Shown here: positions 27,194-34,947 of the stretch, one piece after another | How the letters are laid out: each line of letters starts with the position of its first letter | Position numbering within the stretch: the stretch's first letter is position 1 | From: DASPSR01 sp035516175 | GTDB taxonomy: Bacteria > Nitrospirota > UBA9217 | NCBI GenBank assembly: GCA_035516175.1 | Contig: DATJAO010000006.1 | Coordinates: 1-42,071, forward strand | DNA: 42,071 nt | Reading direction: 5' to 3' | Notes under the pieces: generated by a model | Told to the model about the DNA's origin: nothing | Database searches by the model: none | The model's input: only the letters and a program-made list of their open reading frames with translations | Position numbers and translations under genes: made by a program

Positions 27194-29503
27194 TCACGTC
27201 CTCTCCATCAGTTTGCTGCACGCCATCCTTATCTTTTCGCTGTCCAGGCGTTCTCCGATCTTAAGAAGATTGCCGATGCTCTCCCGTGGATATCTTCCGA
27301 GAGAATCGAAAAGGAGCTCCTTCATGCGCATAAGCCCCTGAGGATAGAGCGACCATGACGCACGCGCCAGCTTCTCTAAGTCGGGAATCGCATGGACATC
27401 GCCAATCTCGCCAAGCGCCGAGATGATCTCTTCATTTACCGTATAGTCCGCTTCGAAGAGGATGACCCGTTTAAGACGAGAGAGGACATCTTCAGTAACC
27501 TCGTGCACACGGTACTGTCCTGCCAGGGCAACGGCCTGTGAAGCGACATCAGGGTCCTTTGAATGAATCGTGTCACGCAGCAGTTTCACCGATTCAGGAT
27601 CCTTGAAATGCAGGAGAGTGCTCAATGCCTCCATTCTGACCTTCAAATCCCGGTGCTTGATTAGTTGCTTGACATAAGGAATTGACGTCTGATTGCCCGC
27701 TCGCCGGATGAGGATGAGGAGATTTCTTACGTAGTACGGCCGCGAATCACGCAGTCTCTTGTATGCCTCGCGCACGGCCCTATCGCCAAAGGCGCTGAGC
27801 AGATTGAATACCAGCCGCCTCCCCCCCACCGAGGCGTCCTTGCTGTAAATGTCCAGGAGCCCGGGCACGGTGTCTGCACCCATGGCCTGGATCAGGCCTG
27901 CCGCCTCCCGCCCCTTGTCCTTCATCCATTTTTCGAACGCCTTCAAGACCTTAAGCCTGAAGTCGCTGTCAGCAAATATCTTCCGCGATTCCTCGGCCAG
28001 GGTACGGATGCCCTTGACCGGTTTTTCCGTTGTATGGCGCCGGAGCGTTTCCGAAATATCCCACAGGAGCTCGAAATTGCCGGTTTCGAGAAACCCGGGC
28101 ATAATCGTAATAAGCTTTTGGGAAAATTCTTTATAGTCCTCCTCGTCAATATTTTCCTCCATGAAGGCAAGGAGTGCTCGGCCTATCTGGAAGTCGAGGC
28201 GGGCATCCTCGAGCGACTTCTTATACTCCTCCAAGGGAAAATGACTTCTTACAATGGCAGCGCCGGCTGACATCTGTCTGAGCATTGCATCATAGTCTTT
28301 AGACACATAATCTTCGTACTTTTCACGGTCAAAGAGCTTCTGCATGTGTTCGGGAAGAATGATCGGCGCATGCAGGCTGTTCTCCGCCTTCTTCGACCCG
28401 TCGCTCTGCGGCCCGCCGGTCGCCGCGCCCTGTGCCTGCGATTGCGCTTTGCTCAGCTTGCCCACAAGCCCCGCTAAGGTCGGCGAGATTTCTCTTCCTT
28501 CGGCGCTCGCCTGTGCGATCATCTCGATGACCATATCGTCGGTAAAGCCGCCGATGATCTCCTCTGCGGCAGACGGCGAGCTCGACGCTATGCGCTGAAC
28601 TGCGATGGACAGGAACTGTTTCCTGAGCTCGGGGTGGAGGTCCTTTAAGAGGACATTGAGGCTCTCAAGGGTCTGGGATTGCTCATGCGTAAACTGTTTT
28701 TTTTCCGCGGCCCCGCGGATGTGCGTTGTGATGATGCGGTCATAGCTCTCCACAGCTGCATTCGCATCCAGCTTGCGCTCGTTGAGAAGGCGCGCGAGTT
28801 CCGCCGGGTCAATCTGTCCCGCGTCCTTCAAGGAGACACCCTGCCCCTGAGGTCCGGCAAGCTTGCCCTCCGTGAGCTGAGACACAAAGTCCTGCCACAC
28901 TCCCACACTCGTCTTGCCTCCGGCTCCTCCCTTTCCGCCCGTCTTCTCTCTTCCTTCTGCCTTTGTCTGCGGATGAAAGATCTCCTGCTCCTCGGTAAGA
29001 TAGAAGCTTCCGTAGTCGATGGGCAGAATCCTGATATGCGGGATGGAAAGATTGGACATGACTTTTTCAATACCACCCAAAGCCCTGATATCGTCCGGTT
29101 TGGTCGTGAGAACGCGGTGGAACCGCACCAGCTCGTCCTTGTCCAGACCATGGATAAAGGTGACCGCTGCTATCCCTTGCTGGTGCATGGAAAGCGCGAA
29201 GTCACGGAACACCAGGTTCTTTTGATCGAGGTAGTCCTGACCGACAAGCAGGGTGTCCTTTGCCACGCCAAGCGTCATCTCCGGCCGGATCTCGAACAAT
29301 CGCTGCAGGATCCCATACGCACGGTCTATGCTTCGGGTTATCTGAATATGACCGGGAGGATAAATGCCGACATTCTTGCGGGAAATGTTGAGTTCGATGA
29401 CGGCTTCCGACAGGAGTTTGGTATCGATGGGAAGCTCCCGCTCAGCAGGCGCTTGGGACGCCGTATGAGGACCTTGTTTGTCTTTGTCCTTGCCTTCTGC
29501 CAT
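27194..29503 (-). CDS. HEAT-repeat protein with N-terminal domain shared with the HD-GYP neighbour
   Basis: A 769-residue soluble protein of unknown function. Residues 25-135 align with the N-terminal domain of the HD-GYP protein (IYPPGHIQITRSIDRAYGIL, IRPEMTL, VTFIHGLDKDEL). A low-complexity Gly/Lys/Ser linker (about 180-200) follows, then helical segments. From about 560 to the end are HEAT-type repeats, for example SIPYVKQLIKHRDLKVRMEA, LLRDTIHSKDPDVASQAVAL and NEEIISALGEIGDVHAIPDL. HEAT solenoids usually scaffold partners. It is the first gene of the three-gene cyclic-di-GMP unit. A TATAAT lies only about six bases before the ATG and there is no ribosome binding site, so the message may be leaderless or the start misassigned. 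Confidence 0.85.
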   Translation of the reverse strand: MAEGKDKDKQGPHTASQAPAERELPIDTKLLSEAVIELNISRKNVGIYPPGHIQITRSIDRAYGILQRLFEIRPEMTLGVAKDTLLVGQDYLDQKNLVFRDFALSMHQQGIAAVTFIHGLDKDELVRFHRVLTTKPDDIRALGGIEKVMSNLSIPHIRILPIDYGSFYLTEEQEIFHPQTKAEGREKTGGKGGAGGKTSVGVWQDFVSQLTEGKLAGPQGQGVSLKDAGQIDPAELARLLNERKLDANAAVESYDRIITTHIRGAAEKKQFTHEQSQTLESLNVLLKDLHPELRKQFLSIAVQRIASSSPSAAEEIIGGFTDDMVIEMIAQASAEGREISPTLAGLVGKLSKAQSQAQGAATGGPQSDGSKKAENSLHAPIILPEHMQKLFDREKYEDYVSKDYDAMLRQMSAGAAIVRSHFPLEEYKKSLEDARLDFQIGRALLAFMEENIDEEDYKEFSQKLITIMPGFLETGNFELLWDISETLRRHTTEKPVKGIRTLAEESRKIFADSDFRLKVLKAFEKWMKDKGREAAGLIQAMGADTVPGLLDIYSKDASVGGRRLVFNLLSAFGDRAVREAYKRLRDSRPYYVRNLLILIRRAGNQTSIPYVKQLIKHRDLKVRMEALSTLLHFKDPESVKLLRDTIHSKDPDVASQAVALAGQYRVHEVTEDVLSRLKRVILFEADYTVNEEIISALGEIGDVHAIPDLEKLARASWSLYPQGLMRMKELLFDSLGRYPRESIGNLLKIGERLDSEKIRMACSKLMERT

Positions 29504-29729
29504 ACTCGTATTATATACAATTTTCTTTATTTTTCCATGATAATAGTACAGAAAATATCTATTGATAAACCGGATTTCGTTAAAGAAAATACCTGTTCTT
29601 CCGATATCAAATTAATGACCGTTCACCGGAGACGCTTCATGGTTGATCCCTAGGATATGCTTTAATTAAGCAGAAATAAAACATCGACACGCACTGCAAC
29701 TATATTGCGACACGATACATCATTATGAT

Positions 29730-29974
29730 CTTCAGAGTGTTCGACAAAGAGGAACTAAAGTAATTCCCGTGGGCACGACGGACCTCACCAAGATATTGGA
29801 CATGGAATTCCAGTCGCCCCGGTAGAAACAGTGGGGCGTAAGTGCCTGGGCAGCGGCACGTGTGCCAATGTCTGCCCCACCTGCTATTGCTTCGGCGTTG
29901 AGGAAACGGTAGACCTCAATCTTCGGGGAGCGCGAAAAATCAAAACCTTCTACTCCTACAACGTTGTGGAGTAG
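29730..29974 (+). pseudogene. Remnant of a dicluster 4Fe-4S (HydB-type) subunit
   Basis: In the gene-free stretch 29504-30154, three plus-strand frames together recover part of a sulfhydrogenase/heterodisulfide-type Fe-S subunit: MIFRVFDKEELK, then VIPVGTTDLTKILDMEFQSP, then GRKCLGSGTCANVCP and CYCFGVEETVDLNLRG, ending at a stop at 29972-29974. The last part closely resembles the CLGCGxCANVCPTCYCFDV motif of such subunits, but the third Cys of the first motif is Ser and the second half of the protein is missing. Two frameshifts and a stop separate the pieces. It resembles, but is not a piece of, the intact gene at 38406-39485, whose motif reads CLECGGCTYVCPACTCF. Confidence 0.75.
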
Positions 29975-30086
29975 CGGAGCAGATCAGAATAACAACGATG
30001 ACAGACACTTTTTTCATAGGCTTGCATATCGCATTGCAGATGTGTTGTCAATCCTATGGATGCACATCTACGGCCCGTCTTTTTTC

Positions 30087-30115
30087 TTGACAACACCTGT
30101 TCGGGATGTTACATT
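30087..30115 (+). promoter_or_regulatory. Predicted promoter of the tRNA-Ala gene
   Basis: Perfect -35 TTGACA (30087-30092), 17-base spacer, -10 TACATT (30110-30115). An alternative -10, TATGAT, lies near 30133. Either would start transcription a few tens of bases before the tRNA. Confidence 0.6.
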
Positions 30116-30154
30116 ATTTCCCACTCACAATATATGATACGGGTTGTACATTTT

Positions 30155-30230
30155 GGGGCTGTAGCTCAGCTGGGAGAGCACAAGGCTGGCAGTCTTGGGG
30201 TCAGGGGTTCGATCCCCCTCAGCTCCACCA
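30155..30230 (+). tRNA. tRNA-Ala (anticodon GGC)
   Basis: A 76-base cloverleaf. The acceptor stem GGGGCTG pairs with CAGCTCC, the D arm is GCTC...GAGC, the anticodon stem CAAGG/TCTTG closes the loop CTGGCAG with anticodon GGC, and the T arm AGGGG-TTCGATC-CCCCT is complete. The 3' ACCA is encoded. It reads alanine GCC and GCU codons. It is preceded by a sigma-70-type promoter, followed by an intrinsic terminator, and flanked by an integrase relic. Confidence 0.97.
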
Positions 30231-30238
30231 AAAATATT

Positions 30239-30270
30239 CAGGGGTTAGCGATAAGCGCTAATCCCTTTTT
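30239..30270 (+). terminator. Intrinsic terminator after tRNA-Ala
   Basis: AGGGGTTAGCG and CGCTAATCCCT form an 11-bp stem (one G-U pair) with a five-base loop, followed by five T residues. It starts nine bases after the tRNA. Confidence 0.9.
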
Positions 30271-30464
30271 CATTTCACTGTCAAGTTTTTGTATAGTGAC
30301 GTAGCGCTGAGAGTTGAATCGAGTTTTTCTACAGTACTTACTTTGTGTGTCGGTGATAGGTGGGCGTAGCGGAGGGTCATCGTAAGTGCCTTCCTTCCGA
30401 GCATTCCTTCACCGAGGTCAAATCTACGCCTGCCATGACGAGATGCGAGGCAAAGGTATGCCGC
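30270..30464 (-). pseudogene. Remnant of a phage/island-type tyrosine integrase, C-terminus
   Basis: Minus-strand reading gives RHTFASHLVMAGVDLTSVKE, then, after loss of one base, LGRKALTMTLRYAHLSPTHK and a tail ending at 30270. This is the end of a tyrosine integrase, including the catalytic His-x-x-Arg region (partly altered) and the Tyr in TLRYAHL. The usual LGHK is LGRK. No N-terminal part was found. It ends right beside the 3' end of tRNA-Ala, the classic position for an integrative-element integrase, so the tRNA was probably once an attachment site. Confidence 0.85.
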
Positions 30465-30486
30465 TTTGAGCACTATCTCAGCTATA

Positions 30487-30750
30487 TTATTTCCTGGATC
30501 TCCTTTCTAGTATCCCGAGTCCAGCCAGCCCCGCACTCACGAGAATGAAATTGCATGGTTCGGGTACGGAAACAAAGGACGCACTTTGAAGGTTTATATC
30601 GTAAGGAGTGTCACCCGTGTAACTGGCGGGTATCCTGTCAATTGCCTGAACGATAGTTAAGCCTGCGGGCCACCGTAAATCACCAGAAAATAGTCATCTA
30701 TAGAGCAGTAGAAATGCAGTAATCAACTCCTTAACAGCAGAATTGGCATT
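30487..30750 (-). pseudogene. Remnant of a PEP-CTERM (exosortase-sorted) protein
   Basis: A minus-strand frame ends with VPEPCNFILVSAGLAGLGIL followed by ERRSRK and a stop at 30487-30489. This is a textbook PEP-CTERM tail: VPEP motif (30556-30567), hydrophobic helix and basic end. The preceding residues (IDRIPASYTGDTPYDI) are open only to a TGA at 30694-30696. A second frame upstream gives DDYFLVIYGGPQA and joins by a one-base shift. No start codon or signal peptide was found, so it appears decayed. In intact proteins this tail is cleaved by exosortase during export to the cell surface. No exosortase gene is in the window. Confidence 0.75.
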
Positions 30751-30770
30751 CTTTGCACTCCCTACGCTGC

Positions 30771-30799
30771 TGAAAAAAGCAATCGGACAGAGCTTATCC
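30771..30799 (-). terminator. Possible weak terminator of the hydrogenase operon
   Basis: On the minus strand GGATA and TGTCC can form a five-pair stem (one G-U), followed after six bases by six T residues. It lies about 50 bases after the last hydrogenase gene. The stem is short, so this is tentative. Confidence 0.3.
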
Positions 30800-30849
30800 T
30801 TTCTGTGATCATGACATAACGGTGGATAATGGATGTGCGCGCATTTTAC

Positions 30850-31386
30850 CTAAAGCTTTTCGCTCTTTTCATAGACGATCATTTCGTCCTGCGTGCGCAG
30901 ATCACCAGGATGGTAGAGAGGGATGGGGTATTCCTGCTGTTTAAACTTCACCGGCGCGGTTTTTTTATCCACGAGACCTAGCGCCACCGCGACACCGTAA
31001 AGGATCGCCTCGGGACGGGGAGGGCAACCGGGAACGAAATAGTTCACGGGAATAACCTTTTCAACTGGACCGATGACCGGGTAGGAATCATGCCATAGTC
31101 CGCCGCCGCAGGCGCAGGAACCGATGGCGAAAACCAGTTTCGGCGCCGGTATTGCGTCGAAAGCCCGTTTCAGTGCCAGCGCCGTGGACCGCATAGCTGG
31201 CCCCTGACAGAGCATCACGTCGGCATGACGCGGTGATCCAACCAGCTTTATACCGAACCGTTCAGCGTCATAATAAGGCGTAAGCACGTTCAATACTTCG
31301 ATGTCACATCCGTTGCAGCCGCCGCTGTTAGCATGGTAGACCCATAATGATCGCTTGAACATTTTTTGGCAGAGATTCTTGAACAT
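30850..31386 (-). CDS. hycG: Group 4 [NiFe] hydrogenase small subunit (HycG/NuoB-like)
   Basis: A 178-residue small subunit carrying the proximal 4Fe-4S cluster next to the NiFe site. The ligand Cys are visible: GGCNGCDIE (C24 and C27), IGSCACGGG, and PGCPPRPE. It lacks the extra clusters and Tat signal of periplasmic hydrogenases, as expected for a cytoplasm-facing complex-I-like enzyme. The ATG at 31384-31386 has a GTGAGGAG ribosome binding site seven bases upstream; a GTG five codons earlier is less likely. It is the last gene of the operon, separated from hycF by 250 bases that contain a repeat. Confidence 0.93.
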   Translation of the reverse strand: MFKNLCQKMFKRSLWVYHANSGGCNGCDIEVLNVLTPYYDAERFGIKLVGSPRHADVMLCQGPAMRSTALALKRAFDAIPAPKLVFAIGSCACGGGLWHDSYPVIGPVEKVIPVNYFVPGCPPRPEAILYGVAVALGLVDKKTAPVKFKQQEYPIPLYHPGDLRTQDEMIVYEKSEKL

Positions 31387-31431
31387 GATGTTGCTCCTCA
31401 CCCCAGGAGGCCGGATTCAAAAGACCAAAGC

Positions 31432-31575
31432 ATAAAGGCCTCTCACGCAGAGCCGCTGAGAATGCAAAGGAGACCTTTAAGTCAAGGCTTTAAATCCAAG
31501 TTTCCCAGCCTTTCTCTGCGAGCGTTCGACTGAGCTCACACCGAAGCCTTTGGCGACTTTGTGCGAAATATGTTA
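31432..31575. repeat. Composite degenerate repeat between hycF and hycG
   Basis: One arm reads CTCACGCAGAGCCGCTGAGA with ATGCAAAGGAGA after it (about 31441-31473). The opposite arm reads CCTTTCTCTGCGAGC (about 31509-31523), then a different palindromic word GTTCGACTGAGCTCACACCG (about 31524-31543), then CTTTGGCGACTTTGTGCG (about 31548-31565). It looks like a 'CGCAGAG...CTCTGCG' element interrupted by a 'TTCGACTGAGCTCA' element. No coding potential was seen. Confidence 0.5.
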
Positions 31576-31638
31576 CCATTTCTCCCGACTTAATTCTTAT
31601 TTTAAACCATGTTCATCCTCGATTAATACTAACCTCGA

Positions 31639-32163
31639 TTAATCCATTTCCAGCTTGATATCATCCACGACCGGCTCATCTCCGAGATAGCTCTGGGAGC
31701 GGAAGATCCACCGGTCATTCTTCAGATCGTCGAACCGGTACCCTTTCATTTTCAATTGCTCAAGCGGTGACGGCTCCTTGAAGCAGCGGCCACAGCGCTG
31801 GCACGTGCTCATGAACAGTTCGAGTGTCTGTCCGATATCAGTGATGTTGTCAGTCGCGTTCTCAAATTCGTGGCTCATGGTGATGGCCTTTTCCGGGCAG
31901 ACGTCGGCGCAGCGGCCACAATACGCGCATCGGCGACCGAGGTATTTCAGGATGCGGATCTCCTGACAGAGATCGATCACCAGGATCTCGCGGGCCGGGC
32001 AGTTGTTGGCGCAGCCTGCGCAACCGATGCACTTCGCTGAGTCGAAGATAGGCCGGCCCCTGAACTTCGGAGGTACCGGCTGGGCCTGAGCCGGATAGGG
32101 CAGTGTCACACGACCCGCCTTCAAACAGATCAATGCTTCCTTCAATTTGCTCAGAACAGACAT
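31639..32163 (-). CDS. hycF: Hydrogenase Fe-S relay subunit (HycF/NuoI-like)
   Basis: A 174-residue ferredoxin-like subunit. Two 4Fe-4S motifs are clear, CIGCAGCANNCP and CAYCGRCADVCP, and a third CQRCGRC group near 117 offers extra Cys, as in HycF/HyfH. It would relay electrons between the input module and the small subunit. The gene lies between the HycD-like membrane subunit and hycG. Confidence 0.92.
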   Translation of the reverse strand: MSVLSKLKEALICLKAGRVTLPYPAQAQPVPPKFRGRPIFDSAKCIGCAGCANNCPAREILVIDLCQEIRILKYLGRRCAYCGRCADVCPEKAITMSHEFENATDNITDIGQTLELFMSTCQRCGRCFKEPSPLEQLKMKGYRFDDLKNDRWIFRSQSYLGDEPVVDDIKLEMD

Positions 32164-32184
32164 GACATCCCCTCGATCAACCTC

Positions 32185-33111
32185 TTAGTATCCATAGCCG
32201 GCCATCACAAGAGCACCGAACGCAATGACCAGCAGGGCGGCAAAAAAACGGATGGCCTGGTCAACGCGGTAGCGCGCGTGTGTCGCGGCCACAAGTGTAA
32301 CGAGCAGCACCAGAACTGATACCTTTGCCCAGAACAGAAGCCATCCTAGCGGGAACGTGAGTTCCGAGCCCCATGGCGCGAACACTGCAACGAACAGAGC
32401 ACTGTAGATGACCAGTTTCGCCATCCAGGCGTACTTGACTATTGCCAGTTTCGGTCCCGAATACTCCATGAGCGCACCTTCCATGATCTCTGTTTCCGCT
32501 TCGCTTATGTCAAAGGGCAAGCGCTCCACGAAAGCCTGGAATGACAATAGCATGACTCCCAGCATGATAGTCCCCGACCATGGGAAACCGGACTTCACAT
32601 AGACCGAACCGTTCAGTACCGTGTCCAGCCGGAATGACTGAGTATGGATCGCCCCGATGATGATGGCCACTGCGAACAGAGGTTCCAGCGCGATCATGGT
32701 CATCATTTGGCGGCTGATGCCCACGAGGGAGTAAGTGGATCCTGCCGCCAGCCCCGCGAGCAGCGTGCAGATGCCGGAAAGGGTCAGCAAGTAGATCAGC
32801 AGGATAACATCTCCCTGCCCATTCAGGGGAGCAGAAAAACCCATTGGCACAAGGCATGTCACTGCCAGTACAGTCGCCAGCGACAGATAGACCGCGAACC
32901 GCTGCATGAACGGCGACGAGCCAGACTCAAGGTCTTCCTTGCCGAGGAGCTTCAGCAGGTCGTAGTAGGGCTGTAGAATCGGCGGGCCCTTGCGAGACTG
33001 GATGATCGCGGTGACCTTGCGCAGTACGCCCTGGAGCAACGGCGCTACGAACAGCACCATGCATATATTCGCCAGTCCGGCCAACATCGTCCTCGTCATT
33101 GTCGCATCCAT
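32185..33111 (-). CDS. hycD: Hydrogenase membrane subunit (HycD/HyfC, NuoH-like)
   Basis: A 308-residue integral membrane protein with about eight helices, of the NuoH/HycD family that anchors the hydrogenase module and links it to the ion-pumping arm. Conserved cytoplasmic loops are visible: QSRKGPPILQPYYDLLKLLGKE near 38-59 and ERLPFDISEAETEIMEGALMEYSGPK near 196-221, the latter rich in acidic residues conserved in complex I. The gene lies 159 bases after the large-subunit gene, the gap holding another degenerate repeat. Confidence 0.94.
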   Translation of the reverse strand: MDATMTRTMLAGLANICMVLFVAPLLQGVLRKVTAIIQSRKGPPILQPYYDLLKLLGKEDLESGSSPFMQRFAVYLSLATVLAVTCLVPMGFSAPLNGQGDVILLIYLLTLSGICTLLAGLAAGSTYSLVGISRQMMTMIALEPLFAVAIIIGAIHTQSFRLDTVLNGSVYVKSGFPWSGTIMLGVMLLSFQAFVERLPFDISEAETEIMEGALMEYSGPKLAIVKYAWMAKLVIYSALFVAVFAPWGSELTFPLGWLLFWAKVSVLVLLVTLVAATHARYRVDQAIRFFAALLVIAFGALVMAGYGY

Positions 33112-33228
33112 ACTACAATCTCCGACCCTAATGAAGGAAAGCGCTATGTTGGAGATACTATTTTCCGCAAATGAGAGATCGCAGAAAACTCACCAGATAT
33201 TCTGGTTTAAGACCAAGACTTGGATTTT

Positions 33229-33272
33229 ATATTTACTCTGCATTCTCCGCGCGCTCTGCTGGAGACGCCTCT
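33229..33272. repeat. Possible degenerate repeat fragment between hycE and hycD
   Basis: TTACTCTGCATTCTCCGCGC and GCTCTGCTGGAGACGCC resemble the 'CTCTGCG...CTCTGCGGTGAGACGC' arms of the other repeats in the window. It is short and diverged, so it is listed as a possibility only. Confidence 0.3.
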
Positions 33273-34947
33273 AATGATTCCTTATCCTCGACAGTACTTC
33301 CAGTTCCTTCTGCGACCATATCCTCGCAGAGCCTGTTCTTAAATCGATCGTCTCCATCCTGTCCGTGCAGGAGAAACAGGGATCGATGCTGCCGAGGGAT
33401 ATCGTCATGTCAGCGATCTGCTGGTCCTTGATCATCATAGGCACAGCCTGGAGGTTCTGATAAGTCGGCGCACGGACCCGCCACCTCCGAGGCCGGTTGT
33501 TCTCGCCGGTGATAACGAAATGATGGCTCTCCCCGCGCGGAGCTTCCACCGATGACACACCCATGCGGCCGATTGGCAGTTCATCGGCGATGACCGCCTG
33601 TAGCGGTCCGTCCTCCATTTTTTCGAGGCACTGGCGGATGATCCTGATGGATTCGAACACTTCCCGAGCCCGGACGAGTACACGCGACCAGACGTCCCCA
33701 CCCTGCTCAATGATCACGTCGAAATCAACGCGGTCATACGCCGCATAGGGATGATCGCGACGGCAATCCATGTCAACGCCGGCAGCGCGCGCAACGGGAC
33801 CGATAAGGCCAAGTTCTTTCACCGCTCCGCGGTCAGCAACACCCACGTCACGAGTACGCTTCTGGATGTTCCGGTCCTTGCTTACTGCAGCGACCACAGG
33901 GCCCCATTCGGCTTCGAGCGTGCCGAGCACGTGGCGCACCTCGGCTTTCAGGTCCGCGGTAAGGTCCCAGCGCACCCCGCCGATGACACAGAGGGCATAG
34001 GTCTTGCGGTTACCGGTGATCTTTTCCGCTATCCACATTATCGGTTCGCGGATGCGGAAGCTCTGCATGAATAGGGTGTCAAAACCGACGAGGTGGCAGG
34101 CCAGGCCAACCCACAGTAGATGGCTGTGCAGCCGCTCGATCTCGAGCATGATCGTGCGCATATATTCGGCGCGCGGCGGCGGCTCGATAGCCGCGGCGGC
34201 CTCGACGGACTGTGAATAGGCGACGCTGTGCACACAGCCGCAGATCCCGCAGATACGCTCTGCCAGCATGTTGATGTCATTGTAGGACATCACGGATTCA
34301 GCGAGCTTCTCGATGCCGCGGTGCACCATGAAACCGCGGTATTCACAGCCGCGCACCATCTCTCCCTCGACGTAAAGGCGGAAATGGGAAGGCTCGTCGA
34401 GCGTTGGATGAAATGGTCCGAATGGCACGACCATGCAGCCCTCCGGCGGATCATCAAAGACGAACTCCTTATTCTCATCGAAATCCTGGGGCACATGATC
34501 CCAGGACATGTCCTTGCGAAGGGGATGGAGGCCGTCCGGCCAGCCGTCCGGCAGGACGAGCCGCTTTGGATAGCAATGACCGACGGGTTCAATGCCGACG
34601 AGGTCGCGCATTTCGCGCTCTGCCCAGCTTGCCGCGAGCACTTCATCGGTGATGCTGTCAATCTTCGGATCGTCGTGCGGCACGGAAACGAGAATGCTGC
34701 AGAGCACATGGTCCTTGTCAAAAGCGAAATTGTGCGCGACCAGGAACGTACCGGAGAACGGCCGGTCATCAACACCGATACTGATGATATACCGGGCATC
34801 GAGGTCCCGGAAGAGATACTTGCATACGGCCTTGATCGCTGCGCGTTCCACAAAGGCAAACAAATGCCGGTCATCGGGTAGATCAGCGCGCAGAAGTGTG
34901 CTGCCGAACTTCTCCTTTATCTGATTCAACCGTTCACGTGCGATCAT
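33271..34947 (-). CDS. hycE: Group 4 [NiFe] hydrogenase large subunit (HycE-like)
   Basis: A 558-residue fusion of a NuoC-like N-terminal part (1-160) and the NuoD-like catalytic part. The NiFe-ligating motifs are intact: RICGICGCVH with C233 and C236, and DPCFSCTDR with C524 and C527, so this is a real hydrogenase and not a complex I subunit. A 28-residue tail follows R530 (METIDLRTG...). In E. coli HycE the maturation protease HycI cuts after the equivalent Arg, and a HycI-like gene is in this operon. The gene is coupled to the upstream HyfB-like gene by a four-base overlap. Confidence 0.96.
   Translation of the reverse strand: MIARERLNQIKEKFGSTLLRADLPDDRHLFAFVERAAIKAVCKYLFRDLDARYIISIGVDDRPFSGTFLVAHNFAFDKDHVLCSILVSVPHDDPKIDSITDEVLAASWAEREMRDLVGIEPVGHCYPKRLVLPDGWPDGLHPLRKDMSWDHVPQDFDENKEFVFDDPPEGCMVVPFGPFHPTLDEPSHFRLYVEGEMVRGCEYRGFMVHRGIEKLAESVMSYNDINMLAERICGICGCVHSVAYSQSVEAAAAIEPPPRAEYMRTIMLEIERLHSHLLWVGLACHLVGFDTLFMQSFRIREPIMWIAEKITGNRKTYALCVIGGVRWDLTADLKAEVRHVLGTLEAEWGPVVAAVSKDRNIQKRTRDVGVADRGAVKELGLIGPVARAAGVDMDCRRDHPYAAYDRVDFDVIIEQGGDVWSRVLVRAREVFESIRIIRQCLEKMEDGPLQAVIADELPIGRMGVSSVEAPRGESHHFVITGENNRPRRWRVRAPTYQNLQAVPMMIKDQQIADMTISLGSIDPCFSCTDRMETIDLRTGSARIWSQKELEVLSRIRNH

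Noticed and set aside
30056..30304. 82-codon plus-strand frame across the tRNA
   Set aside because: It is read through the tRNA-Ala gene and its terminator, so it cannot be a normal protein gene.
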